64,000 nucleotides of DNA, from NCBI GenBank assembly GCA_946811695.1, contig OX328123.1, positions 123,077,929 to 123,141,928 on the forward strand, in the 5' to 3' direction. Shown in pieces: positions 1 to 11,950 of this stretch. The notes beneath the pieces are model-generated. The model searched no databases. It was given only the letters and a program-made list of their open reading frames with translations, and was not told where the DNA came from. The position numbers and the translations under genes were made by a program. Numbering within the stretch: the first letter of the stretch is position 1; each line of letters opens with the position of its first letter. This stretch comes from Gonocerus acuteangulatus (taxonomy: Eukaryota > Arthropoda > Insecta > Hemiptera > Coreidae).

Positions 1-1240
1 TTTTTTTTAATGAACCGATTGACATGAAACAAACATTAAATGTTAAGGGAAGCTTAGCAGAATATATTAGTGAAAACCGCATCTAAATCGGACAAGCCTT
101 TTCTGCGCGCACAGACGCGCAGACAAAAATTTTAACAATCATTGTTTTCGGTGCTATTGCGTTGATAATGGCCCCAATAATATTTTTTCGAATATATCTT
201 TCAAGTAGAGACAGAGATCCTTTACATTTTAATTATATTTCTTTATTTTGCTCTACTCATTTCTCGTCTTTTTGGCGCTTCGTCAGGATCACTTAAAATA
301 ATAAAACTTTAGAGCCTTCACTTTCGAGAACCTTACACAAGCAGGGTCACGCTATATTATTAAGAGTTGTATTATTGGGGTTGTATAACATTCTCTAATA
401 AGCGATGCAAGACTTAAATTTCTAATTGTAATAATTTATTTATTTTGAGAAGGAGCGATTTTCAGAATTTATACATAAATATTTAGCATCTAAATAAACG
501 AATAAACATAGTTCTCAAATGAAATGTAGTTAACAGGTAATGCCCACTGAAGCTCTACAGGGCCTACACTGTTCGAAATAAAACCACAGAAAACAGTGTA
601 CACCGGAGTGAAGGGAGAATAAAACTGTCCTAATTGTATGAGCTTCGTATCCAGGATCCAATTGTTTAAACTCATTTGTAATTAAATTCCCTAAAGCTTA
701 AATTACTGTTGGACAACAGAGGAAATGCATTGTTCGGACACGAGAGTGGTTTAGGGGAAGGGGGCGGGAGCGAAAAACTTCCGACTCACTAACTGCACAT
801 ATAAACGGAACCCGAAATAATTAGGAGAGAAATTTCAGTCCGATTTTGGTGAAACACATCCTACAGCTTCATTAACTCGAAGAGAAAATCATAATATAGT
901 GTTACTACCGGCAAAATTAACATATGTATTATTTAATGAGCTCCACATTTTAGGATGTAAACAGAGAAGGTAGATGATTTCTATCAATACATGTAGGTAA
1001 AGATTTTAAGTTTATAATTCCTGCTTAGAAGAAACATACATATATCGGTTAGGTAGAATTAACTAATATATGGGTGGTCTAAATGTTATTATTTTCTTTA
1101 ATAATACCTTTACGATTTATTTGAGGCTACGAATTGGACCCAACTCACTGTCTCACGGTTGCCTTAGGCAAAAAGGCAGATATACCAAGATTCGTACACT
1201 TAATGAGTATCTTACCGTGGCTGTAGACAGCACAAAGAGC
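1..1240. other. AT-rich sequence, nothing recognised
   Basis: I see no coding frame, RNA gene or repeat with a recognisable relative in this stretch on either strand. Open frames here are short and carry no motif. It contains short A/T runs only. Confidence 0.5.
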
Positions 1241-1250
1241 AATAGTGATA

Positions 1251-1625
1251 AAAACTATATATATCTGTACCTTGGAACAAAAAGGGCCAATGTACAAACC
1301 TCCGAAATTTGAGTGAACTACACGAGTGACATAAGGGTGGGATAAACATAATTTATTTATTGATAAGGCTTCGCAACTTTGGCGAATCGCCTGAAAGGAT
1401 AAACATTAAAAGGGCCCTTTTATTGGCCCTTTTAATGGATAAACATTAAAAGGGCCAATGTCTTCCCATTGTTAGTTATTGAGGAAAACAATATTTTTCT
1501 TTATTATTGACCCTTTTAAAAATTATGTTTATACCCACCTTAACGTTACTCGCGCAATACATTCGAATTTTAGAGGTTTGGACATTGGTTCTTTTTGTTC
1601 CAAGGTACGGATATATATAAGAAAT
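1251..1625. repeat. Imperfect inverted repeat (foldback element) with internal hairpin
   Basis: The left arm (about 1251-1350) reappears in reverse complement at about 1525-1625. The arms share the core CCTTGGAACAAAAAG and the ending ATAAACATAATTT and look roughly 75-80 percent alike by eye. The spacer carries a separate hairpin at about 1420-1456 made of CATTAAAAGGGCC and its complement. No open frame spans it. The architecture is that of a foldback or MITE-type nonautonomous DNA element; the superfamily cannot be assigned because no clean target duplication is visible. Confidence 0.6.
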
Positions 1626-1887
1626 TCTGTCCTTTAGACGTGTTCCCATATAATCATTATCATTGTGGTGCTTTAGAAAACATAGAATATAAATTATAAA
1701 TATTTTTAACTTCAACGGGACGAAACTTCAAACACCGTTTTCTCCAACTGAGATGGTGCAATCGAAATTTACTTTTAACGCTTTGAAAGGTTTATAACGC
1801 TTTAATATGGCCTTCAAACGTTTTCAATGAGTTTTGGTAACATTTAGAAAACATACGAAACAGCCCATGTATGATATTGAAATCCTA

Positions 1888-2758
1888 GACCGAGAGCTGG
1901 CAACGCACTTTTCATGAAGTGTTTTATGCACCTTGAAATTTTGCTATAGTGTACCTCTGGGGTATATAAGAAGGTAAATATGTGTTTCCTGGACATACCT
2001 TGGAACACCAGCTACTGCGCATAGGGGAAAGGTGCAAAACAATATTGCCTAAAAGTAGAGTTTTATTCACAAGCCAACTATTATTAATGAAAAAAATGGC
2101 AAATTAAGGCAATTTTCAAATTAATAATAAATAAGGCAGGCACTTTTAAGGAGGTTAAAATGATGATAATAAAAAAAACTAAGTACCTAGTTTTTATTTT
2201 TAATATTAAATGGTGGTTTATTCACGCTGCGATTTAAACAGCGTCTTCAGTAAACATATTTGAAAATAATTACAAAAGGGCAGACACTTTTGTAAGGTTT
2301 AATTATCAGGAAACATAAAAATAAATGTTGCCTATGATACACTGCGCGTAACCGTAAGAATGCATGAGACAACCGCGCAGTTGTGGTTGTTCTCTGCACT
2401 CTCATTGGTTCTTGCTCATATGATCTTGTACAGCTGTTCCGGTTTAAATGGCAGCGAGAATAAAACTCTCATTTAATATGAGAATAAAAAAAATTATTTT
2501 TTTTTTTAAACGTGTTACACCCCTTAATCATTGTAAAATTGTCTTAAATTTACATTAAAGATAGTTGGCTTCTGATTAAAACTCTATTTTTCGGAAATAT
2601 TGTTTCGCACCTTTCCCCTATGCGCAGTACCTGGTGTTCCAAGGTATGTCCAGGAAACACATATATACCTTCTTATACGTATATCCAATATGTACATTAT
2701 AGCAAACGTTCAAGATGCATAAAACACTTCATGAAAAGTGCGTTGCTAGCTCTCGGAC
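1888..2758. mobile_element. Foldback/MITE-like element with ~200-bp terminal inverted repeats flanked by TA
   Basis: The first about 200 bp (1888-2090) are the reverse complement of the last about 200 bp (2555-2758), with a non-coding spacer of about 470 bp. The outermost bases are GACCGAGAGCT on the left and, read inward from the right, GTCCGAGAGCT. Both arms include CAACGCACTTTTCATGAAG and a stretch with ATGCGCAGTA or its near match. TA lies immediately outside each end (1886-1887 and 2759-2760), as expected for an element that duplicates TA. No transposase remnant is visible, so it must have moved in trans if mobile. The assignment to a TA-targeting DNA transposon group is an inference from the flanks. 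Confidence 0.72.
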
Positions 2759-2760
2759 TA

Positions 2761-3304
2761 TTCTTGTTTCTTGCAATACTTCCATTAAAACAAGTGTAAC
2801 CAAAATGTATAACCTCTTTTTGGGTGATTGCCAAAAACGAGAACAAGATGTTTCGACGTATAAATAAAACATAGCTCGGGTTTAAAAGAATGATTTATCG
2901 CCCAAAAGGGGACGATGGTACATAAGAAGATCCAAGAGCTTATCCTGTTTGTCTAAGAGAAAGGAAAGTATTGTTGCAAGTTGCAGAAAGGGGTGCAAGG
3001 TGCAGCGAAGAGAGCTGCATTGCGGCAAGGGTCACCCCCTCCTTCCTCCCAATTTTATCAATGTCCACCATAGAGCCGTTACATTCCCCCGTTCTACTAG
3101 GACGTGAGGGAATTCCTTCCTATTCTTGTTAAGCCCCCAGCTAGGGGTTTGTCTGCCTAATACTGTCTCCGTAGGGAGTCAGGGAGGCTCTTAGTATTCC
3201 AAGAGGGAAAATTGCATTTTAAAATGTCTATTCCTTGGTTGAATCTTGTAATTTAGCCATCTGTATAAATAAAATGTAGGTTTTGTTTGTGCATTTCATT
3301 AAAT
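2761..3304. other. Intervening sequence, nothing recognised
   Basis: This stretch is less AT-rich than its surroundings around 2960-3200, but no frame, RNA gene or repeat relative could be identified. Confidence 0.45.
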
Positions 3305-3442
3305 CAAGCCTTTTCAAGTTCCTCCCTTCATAGGGAGGAACCCCGCTTATAAGGTTGATCTCATGAAACAATCGGGAAGTGCCGACTAGAAAATTTTTCG
3401 TTTCAGAACCCCTAGAGACTGAAAATAACGGAGGTTCAAATT

Positions 3443-3498
<56 letters not shown>

Positions 3499-3678
3499 AC
3501 ATATCGGAACATGGTTTTTGGAGCGAATTTTGCGCGAAAAAAATCGTTCCGCTTACTTCATATGCATGCAAGTACTCGTTTTATAGGCTTCTTGGCATAG
3601 GAAAACGAATGGAACCATTTTCTAGGCTATAGCTTTAACCGTTTTCGAGAAAATTGGAAAAATAGTTGTTGAATACCG
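3305..3678 (-). mobile_element. Helentron-like family A, copy A1 (3-prime half, interrupted)
   Basis: Read on the minus strand, this is the 3-prime half of a family A element. It has a body ending near GTTTTCGAGAAAATTGG, a (TA)n tract at 3446-3494, the block with CCCCTAGAGACTGAAAATAAC, and a closing hairpin built from CCTCCCTTCATAGGGAGG at about 3322-3340. The body stops at 3678, exactly where copy A2 begins, and resumes at 4907. The family resembles Helentron-associated nonautonomous elements (terminus, subterminal inverted repeat, core, microsatellite, 3-prime hairpin). That class name is an inference from structure, since no Rep/helicase is present. Confidence 0.65.
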
Positions 3679-3817
3679 TTTTAGCGCGGTTACTCCCTAT
3701 CTCCATAGGGAGATCCCGCTTATGAGGTTGACCTCACGACGCAATCCGGAAGTGCGGACTAGAAACTTTCACGTTTCAGACCCTATAGATCACGAAATTA
3801 TAGGGGGTCCAAATTTG

Positions 3818-3873
<56 letters not shown>

Positions 3874-4906
3874 TATTTATATTTATATATATGCTTGTCT
3901 GTCAACGCTCTAGCAAGCTGAAAAATGGCCCTATTTTGATCAAATTTGGTACAAAAATCTGTCTTCTAATTTGAAAGGTCAAGTTCGTTAACCAGCAGAA
4001 TCCGCCCACGGGAACGTAGTGTTTGGGGCGAAATTCGCGCAAAAAAATCGTAACGCTTACGTTTTTATGTTTATATGCTTGCAGGTACTTGTTTTATACG
4101 TTCCTTAACATAAGAAAACGAATGAAACCATTATTAAGGCGATATCTGTAACCGTTTCTGAGAAAAGTGGAATCAATGTTTTTGTAAGTCATTATATTTT
4201 TGTGAGTACTTAGAATCGCGGGATTCAATTGAAATATTTTCTATAACTTGGAAATTAATCCCAACTAAGATGTTTAAATTTTGGTTATATTTGGAGTTAA
4301 GGAAGTATGCGTAAAAAATTATTTTATTAATAGACATGAAAAGGTTTCGGATCTTCATACATTTTTCGTAAATATCTCGATAACGGTTGGGAAATCGTGG
4401 TAAGTGGATGGCGAGCATTCGAATGCTTACTAAATTCTCTACTAAAAAGGTTCTGAATATTCGATAGGGCCACGTCAATCAGAGATATAAGCGCTTAAAA
4501 CTGAAAAAGTATTTGTTTTGTTGTTTTGAAAGGGGTTTTCTCTTTGTTTATCGAAGTTATCGTTATTTCTTATTTTATAGAAAGATTTAACCCACGACAG
4601 AATGAATTTCATTCGCCATGACGCACATATTTACAGTTGATTATAACAGTAAAACGAATTTGCTAGTAAAACAAGATACTTAAAATGATAACGAATTTTT
4701 GGTTGTTTAGAATAGAGCCTTCTCAGCAGTATTCAAAGAGTAAGTACGTTTTCAGTAATTGTATTGACTTATACAGATTAAGAATTATCCGCTTCTGTGT
4801 AAGTTGGCTACTGCCAGTTTCCTGTGATTTGTGATGCTAATCTATTCCATTTCTCCGACATGTACGTAACCGCGCTATGATGATGCATCTCCTGCGAGTC
4901 GGACTT
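3679..4906 (-). mobile_element. Helentron-like family A, copy A2 (apparently full length, nested in A1)
   Basis: On the minus strand the element starts with AGTCCGACTCGCAGGAGATG near 4905. This is followed by the subterminal repeat TAGCGCGGTTAC (about 4864-4875), an about 700-bp AT-rich body, a sequence containing GTTCGTTAACCAGCAGAAT and the (TA)n tract (3823-3893). It ends with a hairpin of CTCCCTAT and ATAGGGAG, followed by GTAACCGCGCTAAAA, the inverted copy of the subterminal repeat (3679-3697). Sequence matching copy A1 flanks it on both sides and joins without a gap, so the limits are known to within the flanking T run. No coding capacity. About 1.23 kb. Confidence 0.75.
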
Positions 4907-5000
4907 TTTTAGTTGGGGTACTTAGAATCATGGGATTCATTTTATCCGTTATAGACATTGATTCCATCCGTGAAAATATAGACTAATAAATGGCTGATTG
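4907..5000 (-). mobile_element. Remainder of Helentron-like copy A1
   Basis: After A2 the A1 body resumes with GGGGTACTTAGAATCATGGG, which matches the same internal position of copy A5 (around 19850-19870, opposite strand). This continuation shows that A2 inserted into A1 at a T run. The match fades by about 5000. Confidence 0.6.
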
Positions 5001-5392
5001 ATGACATCTGAGATGTTGATATCTTGTGGTGGAGGTTGTAACGAAAAAATTAACATTATTAAAATTCTTGCAAAATCAAAATAATATGCTCTTTAAATAT
5101 TTGATTTTTTTTTCAAATAGTTTACAGATAGAAAATCGGTCAATTTGGATGGCTTCAGAAATTTTTAAAAGCTGTTGACAGTTTGTTTTTATAAACAATT
5201 TTAATATATCCGCGAATTTCAACCAAATTAAAATCATTGGTAAACGACATTGGAAATTTCTTAATTTGACTCTTTAGGTTTTCAGTTTCGTTCCTGAGAT
5301 GGGCAAAGTCCAAGTCCAATATCCGAGGCGATATATGAAAGAAAGTGAGTGCTTCAAGAATAAAAAAAAAATAAATAAATAAATAAAATAAA

Positions 5393-5423
<31 letters not shown>

Positions 5424-6129
5424 ATAATTCCTAAGAATTATCTGATATTCCCTCAAAAATGAGCTTGCCATCTCTTTGCGTCCAACTGAAAATCGATGCG
5501 GCCTGGACAAGTAGCCTAGTTCACCTTCCCTGCTATGTCAGGTAATGCTTCGCTACTCTCATGGCATCTCTTGGAATGGCTCAACCTTCTTGGATGAAGG
5601 CCAATTCGACTTCTCTGACAACGGGCAAATATAATGTCCGTGTATTAACTACTCCGCCAGCGCTGCTAGCGAAATTCCCATCTATCTATGACGGGTCTAT
5701 CGATCCTGCTTGCGTTAATAGCATTGCATAGGCAATATAACAGGCTAATGATGATTAAAGTCATTAGGTTAACATCACTTCAAAGATGCACAAGTTCATA
5801 GAGCCACTATATTGATGAAGGTATTCAGCTAATGCTTAGAGTATAGTTATTTTGCCGGCCATGCCACTTAGCGCGGAGTGCCCTTGATAGAACTCAAATA
5901 GGGTTTACAATTTACTGTCTCATTACTGCCGGATTCCACAATATCTCCAGCACCCTCGAGCACTGGCTATATTAGTTTGGCAAATAGTTTCAGCTCTACC
6001 CTCTTCACATGGGCTTATTTCATTGTGCCAAGCTAAACACTATTGTTTATACCGTTATGGTTTTCCTTGAATTTCATGGTAAATTCTCTGATAGGGAGTT
6101 ATTACCCGAAAAAGTAACTAATCCCATCT
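5001..6129. other. Non-coding spacer with an AAATA-type simple repeat
   Basis: No supportable gene. A simple repeat of AAATA/AAATAA units occupies about 5368-5428. Moderately GC-balanced text at 5510-5720 and 5840-5990 looks like old repeat DNA, but I could not match it to a known class. Confidence 0.45.
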
Positions 6130-6742
6130 CAATACAGTTTACCACCTCTCAGGAATATTTATCGCTATATTACAAATCCAATTGATTATTGAAAATTCGA
6201 TTAACCTTAAATATTTAATAAAATTCCGACTACTCGGACCGGAATAAAGATCCGAAAACTTTTTATGTCTATTAATAAAATATTTTTTTCTCGCATACTT
6301 CCTTAACTCCAAGTATAACCAAAATTTAAACATCTTAGTTGGGATTAATTTCCAATTTGTAGAAAATATTTCAATTGAATCCCGCGATTCTAAGTATTCA
6401 CAAAAATATAATGACTTACAAAAAAATTGATTTCACTTTTCTCAGGAACGGTTACAGATATCGCTTTATAAATGGTTTCATTCGTTTTCTTATGTTAAGA
6501 AACCTATAAAACAAGTACCTGCAAGCATATAAACTCAAAAACGTAAGCTTTACGATTTTTTTTGCGCGACTTTCGCCCCCCCAAACACTATCTTCTAGTG
6601 GGCGGATTCTACTGGTTAACGACCTTGACCTTTCAAATTAGACGACTGATTTTTGTACAACATTTCATTAAAATCGGACCATTTTTGAGCGCGAACAGAC
6701 AAGCATATATGTATATAAATATATACATATATATAAATATAT

Positions 6743-6805
<63 letters not shown>

Positions 6806-6942
6806 AATTTGGGCGACCTATATTTTCGTGATCTATAGGGTCTGAAACGTGAAAGTTTCTAGTCGGCACTTCCGGATTGCGTCGTGAGGTAAACCTCATA
6901 AGCGGGTTCTCCCTATGGAGATAGGGAGTAACCGCGCTAAAA
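6130..6942 (+). mobile_element. Helentron-like family A, copy A3 (5-prime truncated)
   Basis: This copy runs opposite to A2 and matches it closely from about 6245 to the end. Shared landmarks are CCAAAATTTAAACATCTTAG, a GCGCGACTTTCGCCC segment, a line ending near the (TA)n tract at 6739-6801, and the 3-prime block with GGTCTGAAACGTGAAAG. The final hairpin (CTCCCTAT / ATAGGGAG) is followed by TAACCGCGCTAAAA at 6929-6942. The 5-prime terminus seen in A2 is missing. A2 and A3 therefore form a large inverted pair, but the truncated end shows they are independent copies. Confidence 0.7.
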
Positions 6943-7186
6943 TGGAAGCATATTCATCTTAAAGTACGTATTGTAATTATAACGTAGTTCATATAACGTT
7001 TGTGATTAACTTATTGAATTAATGTTTATTTTGCCATGTTTACATTTATTTAGGCACACCACGTCCGTTATTCATTGAGAGGAACCCGTTGTCCGTTGGG
7101 ATTGCGAAGATAGATAGAGTCAGAGTTCGGTTTTGGTATCTTAATCAAAACTACATTTTTTATAAGTAAATGCGTTTTATTCCTGT

Positions 7187-7215
7187 CGATGTTTCGGCTT
7201 AAAAGCCTTCGTCAG
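7187..7215 (-). ncRNA. Possible hammerhead-like motif of a Penelope-type retroelement
   Basis: On the minus strand CTGACGAAGGC is followed by a short U-rich loop and GCCGAAACATC. This is the CUGAnGA, stem II, GAAA order of a hammerhead core. Motifs of this shape are associated with terminal repeats of Penelope-like retroelements. An inverted pair with CGATGTTTCGGCTT and AAGCTGAAATGTCG spans 7186-7273. The base just after CUGACGA is A rather than the usual G pairing with C, and I cannot build convincing stems I and III, so activity is doubtful. No RT or GIY-YIG frame is adjacent. Confidence 0.35.
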
Positions 7216-7275
7216 AGCGACGAGCCTTCTGATTGCCTTGAGAAAGGCTTGAATATAAAGCTGAAATGTCGGCAG

Positions 7276-8535
7276 AAATAAAAATGATTTCTTATAAACA
7301 ATTTATTAGCAAACTACACGACCGTACCCTGACTATATCCTCACATTTACTACGTCCACTATGAGTTGATCAGGACTGGTGGATTTTTGATGCACCGACT
7401 CCTGTTGGACTAATTTTGCTGATTAAAGAATTCATCTAATCATTTGTTATGGAAATCTAGATGATAAATGTCGGCCTGAAAGAAACAAAATTGAGGCCGC
7501 ATTTTTGTTGACAGGCTATCTATATCTACACGTACAACTATTTATAAATATGCATATGTTTATATATGCATATAAAAATGGAACCTAAATAACTTACATA
7601 TCTTCGGAATATGGTAAGAACTGACCGAGTCCATGGTAAAGATTGATGGAGCCGAGTGATCTATCAATGCGTGAATGTTTTCTTACTCCTTTCCAAAAAT
7701 CCATATTAAATAAAGGAAGACATTCGAAGCGTGAATAATATTCAAGACAGCTGAATCATTCAGAAGTAATCTGAGCAGCGATCCAAGCCGGCCCATCATT
7801 CATGAGTTATTGAGCAATCCCTTTAACATATTTAGGTTTTGCAACCCCCGAACGGGGAGCAAATGGTCCATCCGTGCCGTGAATGCCGCCTCCAACCAGC
7901 TGATTCCCGCAAGGGGTGGAGATTGAAGCATACGTTTGAGTGAAAAATAGGCTCCGATCAGAGGAAACGGGAAGAGCTAGGGAGGACAGGAGCGGGATGA
8001 TGAGGGGACATCTGACCATAGGATACGTGTTCGGACTTCGCCTTTGCCCCCTACAATCAGTGAATTTTCTATTGAGTCTACTCCAGCGGGCAAGGAGAAT
8101 ATAAATCTACCAAAGGGGATCTCTCTATCAAGCTTCGAACCTTTTGCTAGTTCGCCGCTCCGGTTAAAGGACTGGGCATACAAAGGGGAGATGGACCAAG
8201 ATAGAAAAATATCACGTTCTGCCTCGTATTCATTTCTTTTCACATCAAGGAACTGGATGAAATGTTCAAAGAAGCCTTCGAAATGTGTTACTCCATATAA
8301 GTAGGTACATAAGGAAATATGAAATATACAAAGAGGAATCTATGAAGCACGGATACATTTTATTTCGAAAATATTCCTTGTATTCTCTTAAGAATATTCC
8401 TTATATTCTTAAGAATATTCTTATCTAAGGAATAAGACAATAAGAAGTTAGACTTATTAACGCATTTTAAAAGTCATGATAAGTAATTAGGCGGGCGATA
8501 AAAACTACTATACAATAGTATATGGATGCTAAGTA
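7276..8535. other. No supportable feature
   Basis: The more GC-balanced part at 7790-8300 has overlapping open frames on both strands (8044-8304 plus, 7977-8243 minus), but neither has a recognisable domain, start context or relative. I do not call a gene. Confidence 0.4.
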
Positions 8536-8770
8536 ACATGGGCATATGTAAGGGTTGAGGGGTCTGCAGCCCCCCCCCCGCCAGAAATTTTCATTGATCT
8601 GAAAAATGTGTCATAAAACCTTTAAAAATAAATTAAATAAGATTATTTAGTTCATAAAAAATGTTTTATTTTAGGTGTAATAGCCTTTTTCCTGGCTAAA
8701 ACTATTCCAAATTCTAAATTGTTTGTATTACATGCGCCGGAAATGGTCATTTATATGGTTAGAAAAAGGA
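8536..8770. mobile_element. MITE family D, copy 1 (3-prime end lost)
   Basis: It begins ATGGGCATATGTAAGGG, then a C-rich block and the body found also at 37223-37491 and 40938-41155 (shared TTAAATAAGAT and ATTCTAAATTG-type segments). The right terminal repeat is missing; sequence passes directly into family C near 8750-8770. Non-coding. Confidence 0.55.
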
Positions 8771-9284
8771 GTCTTTCTTCTTTTGAAAGATTTCAATGAC
8801 GTAAAAATCGGATTATCTAGACATTGAATTTCAGAACGACACGTTACTTTTTCGCGCACAAATTTTTAGTCTATTCCAGACTGGGAAAAATCATTATTTT
8901 TTGTATTCAATGATATTTACCACATTAGGGTTTCTTGAGGTGCTGATTTTAAATCTGTTATTATTTTTTATGTTAAAATGTATAAAACTAGTTTACTTGA
9001 AAACGCGAGCATATTTTTGAATTTATTTGATGAAACATAAATTATTGTTTAACGATTATATTTTTCCTTTAATCTACTCTATAAAACAGAATCATGTCGA
9101 TATCTTTTTCTAAACTCGATATAAAAAATAAAGCACTTTCAATCTATTTTATTTTATTTCTCGGCTCCTAAGGCGCATTGGACGGAACGCTCGGATACGC
9201 GTCGTCTATTTTTCGATGCAGAATCACCAGAAAAAAAAAATGGACCAGATCGGTGACCCCACCACTGTGTCTCCCCTTGTAAGA
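8771..9284. mobile_element. DNA transposon family C, partial copy
   Basis: This matches the body and right terminal repeat of the family C element at 38648-39909. Shared landmarks are GGTGCTGATTTTAAATCT, the segment with AACGATTATATTTTTCC, and the terminal part with GCGCATTGGACGGAACGCTC. The end is CTCCCCTTG at about 9273-9281. No coding frame. Confidence 0.6.
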
Positions 9285-9600
9285 TGCAGTGCATGGAATA
9301 ACTAATAAATAAATAATACCAGGTTAACCATTTTTGCACTTTAATCGCACCAAAATTCTAAATGTCAATCCCATTTCACTGGACTAATTCTGATGTTTTT
9401 CCCAGGGGGCTTAATAGACTTTAGCCTCGTGACCAGCAACCACAATAGCAGTTGTAAACAGTGAAAACAAAAGAATGTTAACATAGCTAAGGATAATAAA
9501 TCAATAATGGTTGCCTCCTTCCTAATACTCTTGATTGTCATGTAATACAATTAATAATTGTACTAAAAATTGTATAGATTTTAAATAAACATTAATTTAA

Positions 9601-9664
<64 letters not shown>

Positions 9665-9771
9665 TTACAGTAAGGCACATTGTCAATATAGTAGTTAGGA
9701 TCAATGAATATTTTAATTCTTTCATGAGTCCAGCCCTAAATACAGTCAGAACGTTAGAATGCAAGACAATG

Positions 9772-9809
<38 letters not shown>

Positions 9810-11568
9810 AGGCAAATCCTGTATTTTTAGGTTATGTTAAATATGTTATGAATTCTCAGAACTATCCATATCATTTATTAGGTATTAAAACAAATAGGTA
9901 TTTAATACAGCTCCTAAGCAGCTATATATATAAAAATATAGTAATTAAAGTCTCTTCCTGTTATCTATTTGAGATATTTTGGTTCGTAGAAATCAGCCAA
10001 AATTACCCTATAAACAATTCTTATCTTGTGAGATATATTTTGTCACTAGAGAGATGGCTGGTGAAATTTCCTAAGTGAATCTAGATATGGAAGCGTAAGG
10101 CACTTCGGGTAATTGAACCACCCCCTCTCTCATAGGTAACTCCTACTAATGAGAAAATGAGGCTAGGCAATGTGGCAAAACTTTCTCGCTAGCTTCACTC
10201 AGTCTCTGTACAACCCCTAACTTCATGAGGAACATTTAAGTATGAGCTGTGATTTGTTTATAATTCTTGTCTTTTTTCTTTTCTTTTCTATAAATACCGT
10301 TATAAGTGAAATTATAAATAAATCTTCATTTTAGCTCAAATATACTTTAGTCATGTACATTTTAGCTGAAATCAAATGAGTTCAAACATTCGTTTTGAAA
10401 TTTGAAAGTGAGCTTCGATCAAAGAAAAGTACTGTAAAGAGCCGCTCACACTAGGAAAAATTTTACTCAAAATTTTGAAGATGTTCGTTTTGTGCAAAAA
10501 TATTGCGAGTGTGGGAGAAATATTGTGCAAAAAAACGGTTTTCAATATTTTGTGAGGCGTTCAAAAGTTTAGAAAAGTTTTGCGGACCTGTCAATATTTT
10601 GTTGACAAAGTCATGAAAAATTATCTGAATCATGAGTTCAGAATTTCAAGTCATTATAATTTTGTGAAAGCAATTATCTCGCGCATTAGCAATTTCAGCA
10701 GTAAGATTCTCCATTAAAAAATAATCTGATCAAATTATAAAACGCTAACTTCGTCGGTGGTTATTGGCCGGTAGGGGATGAAAATTGAAAATAAATATTT
10801 ATAACTTTATCCGCCGTTAAACGCCCAATAAAAGGATTGAATTAATTAAAAAGGGCAATCTGGGAGCCCACAAAGGCACTTGGTTTGGTGGGAGGGGGTT
10901 GTGGAGCTCTCGGGGGTAGAATTCAAAAATAACAATTTCACCCAACGTTCAATATTGAAAGTCTTTGAACCCAGAATTGGAGCTTGATTGTCATTTATGA
11001 AACTTTCAACATAATGGGGCTTTTTGGTTTTTATTTGTGCTAATATAATCGGCAAAGCTATGCTTTTGAAAGTGAAGTCTCTTCAATAGGAATCCCTTTC
11101 GCTTCGGGGATCCAACTATCACTGTGAATGGGCTTTGTTTTCACAATAATGTAAAACTAAATAAAAGGCTCGGCCAAGGGAAATACAAGGAATGAAGTAA
11201 ATAACAAGGTTTATTGTGTTTGTTCAGAGATCGTTTTTCTTTTGAATAATTAAATTAATATTATTTTCATTTATCACAAACATTTTCAGAAGCATTTCGA
11301 GTTTTTATAGATTTAGAAAGAAAAAAATACCGCCATTGAAATAAACAATAATGAAAACAATTGTTCTTAGTTAAAAGTGTTGCAATTATTTTCTCGGCTA
11401 CTTCTTAAACGAGATTTATAGTTTTTGTATAATTTGCGGGCCATTAAATACTTTTATCAATTGCTTATATGATATATCACAAATCACGCCTCCAAAGAAA
11501 ATTGGATGACTTCGATATCAGAGTGTGCATGTATAAATATCTTCACGTGTATATGTAAACATTCTAAT

Positions 11569-11570
<2 letters not shown>
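9285..11570. other. Non-coding AT-rich stretch with microsatellites
   Basis: A (TA)n tract with a short (CA)n end lies at about 9603-9664 and a T30 run at about 9775-9805. A segment at 10440-10640 begins CTCACACTAGGAAAAATT and could be an old hairpin MITE, but no second end was found. Nothing coding is supported. Confidence 0.45.
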
Positions 11571-11620
<50 letters not shown>

Positions 11621-11634
11621 CATGTGTGTGTGTG
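11571..11634 (+). repeat. (TA)n followed by (GT)n microsatellite
   Basis: An uninterrupted TA run passes into TGTGCATG and a short GT run. It lies upstream of the palindromic AATGCCTAGGCATT motif that recurs beyond the LINE at 11807-13460. Confidence 0.85.
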
Positions 11635-11806
11635 TTTTACCGGCAAAGTATAAAATCAGGCAAACTATAGAATGCCTAGGCATTACATACAATGCCTACT
11701 GCGGTTTAGGTATAGTATGAAATACAGGATTTGTAGCTCGTAGACAAGGTTTCGTGAAGTGTTCATACAAGACTAAATCTCAGAGTAAAAACTGTAATTG
11801 TGTAAA

Positions 11807-11911
11807 AGATTTATTTATTTATTTTTGGTGTTCCGCTTTAGGGCGATGTACACCTTACATATAGTTATTACAAACATTACATATATACATTACATTGTCT
11901 TATATACTTAC

Positions 11912-11950
<39 letters not shown>

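Noticed and set aside
3679..6942. Possible 3.3-kb element with 700-bp terminal inverted repeats
   Set aside because: The two arms are family A copies A2 and A3; A2 is complete with both ends and A3 is truncated, so they are independent insertions in opposite orientation.
7977..8304. Possible host exon in a GC-balanced region
   Set aside because: Overlapping frames on both strands, no splice-consistent structure, no recognisable domain.
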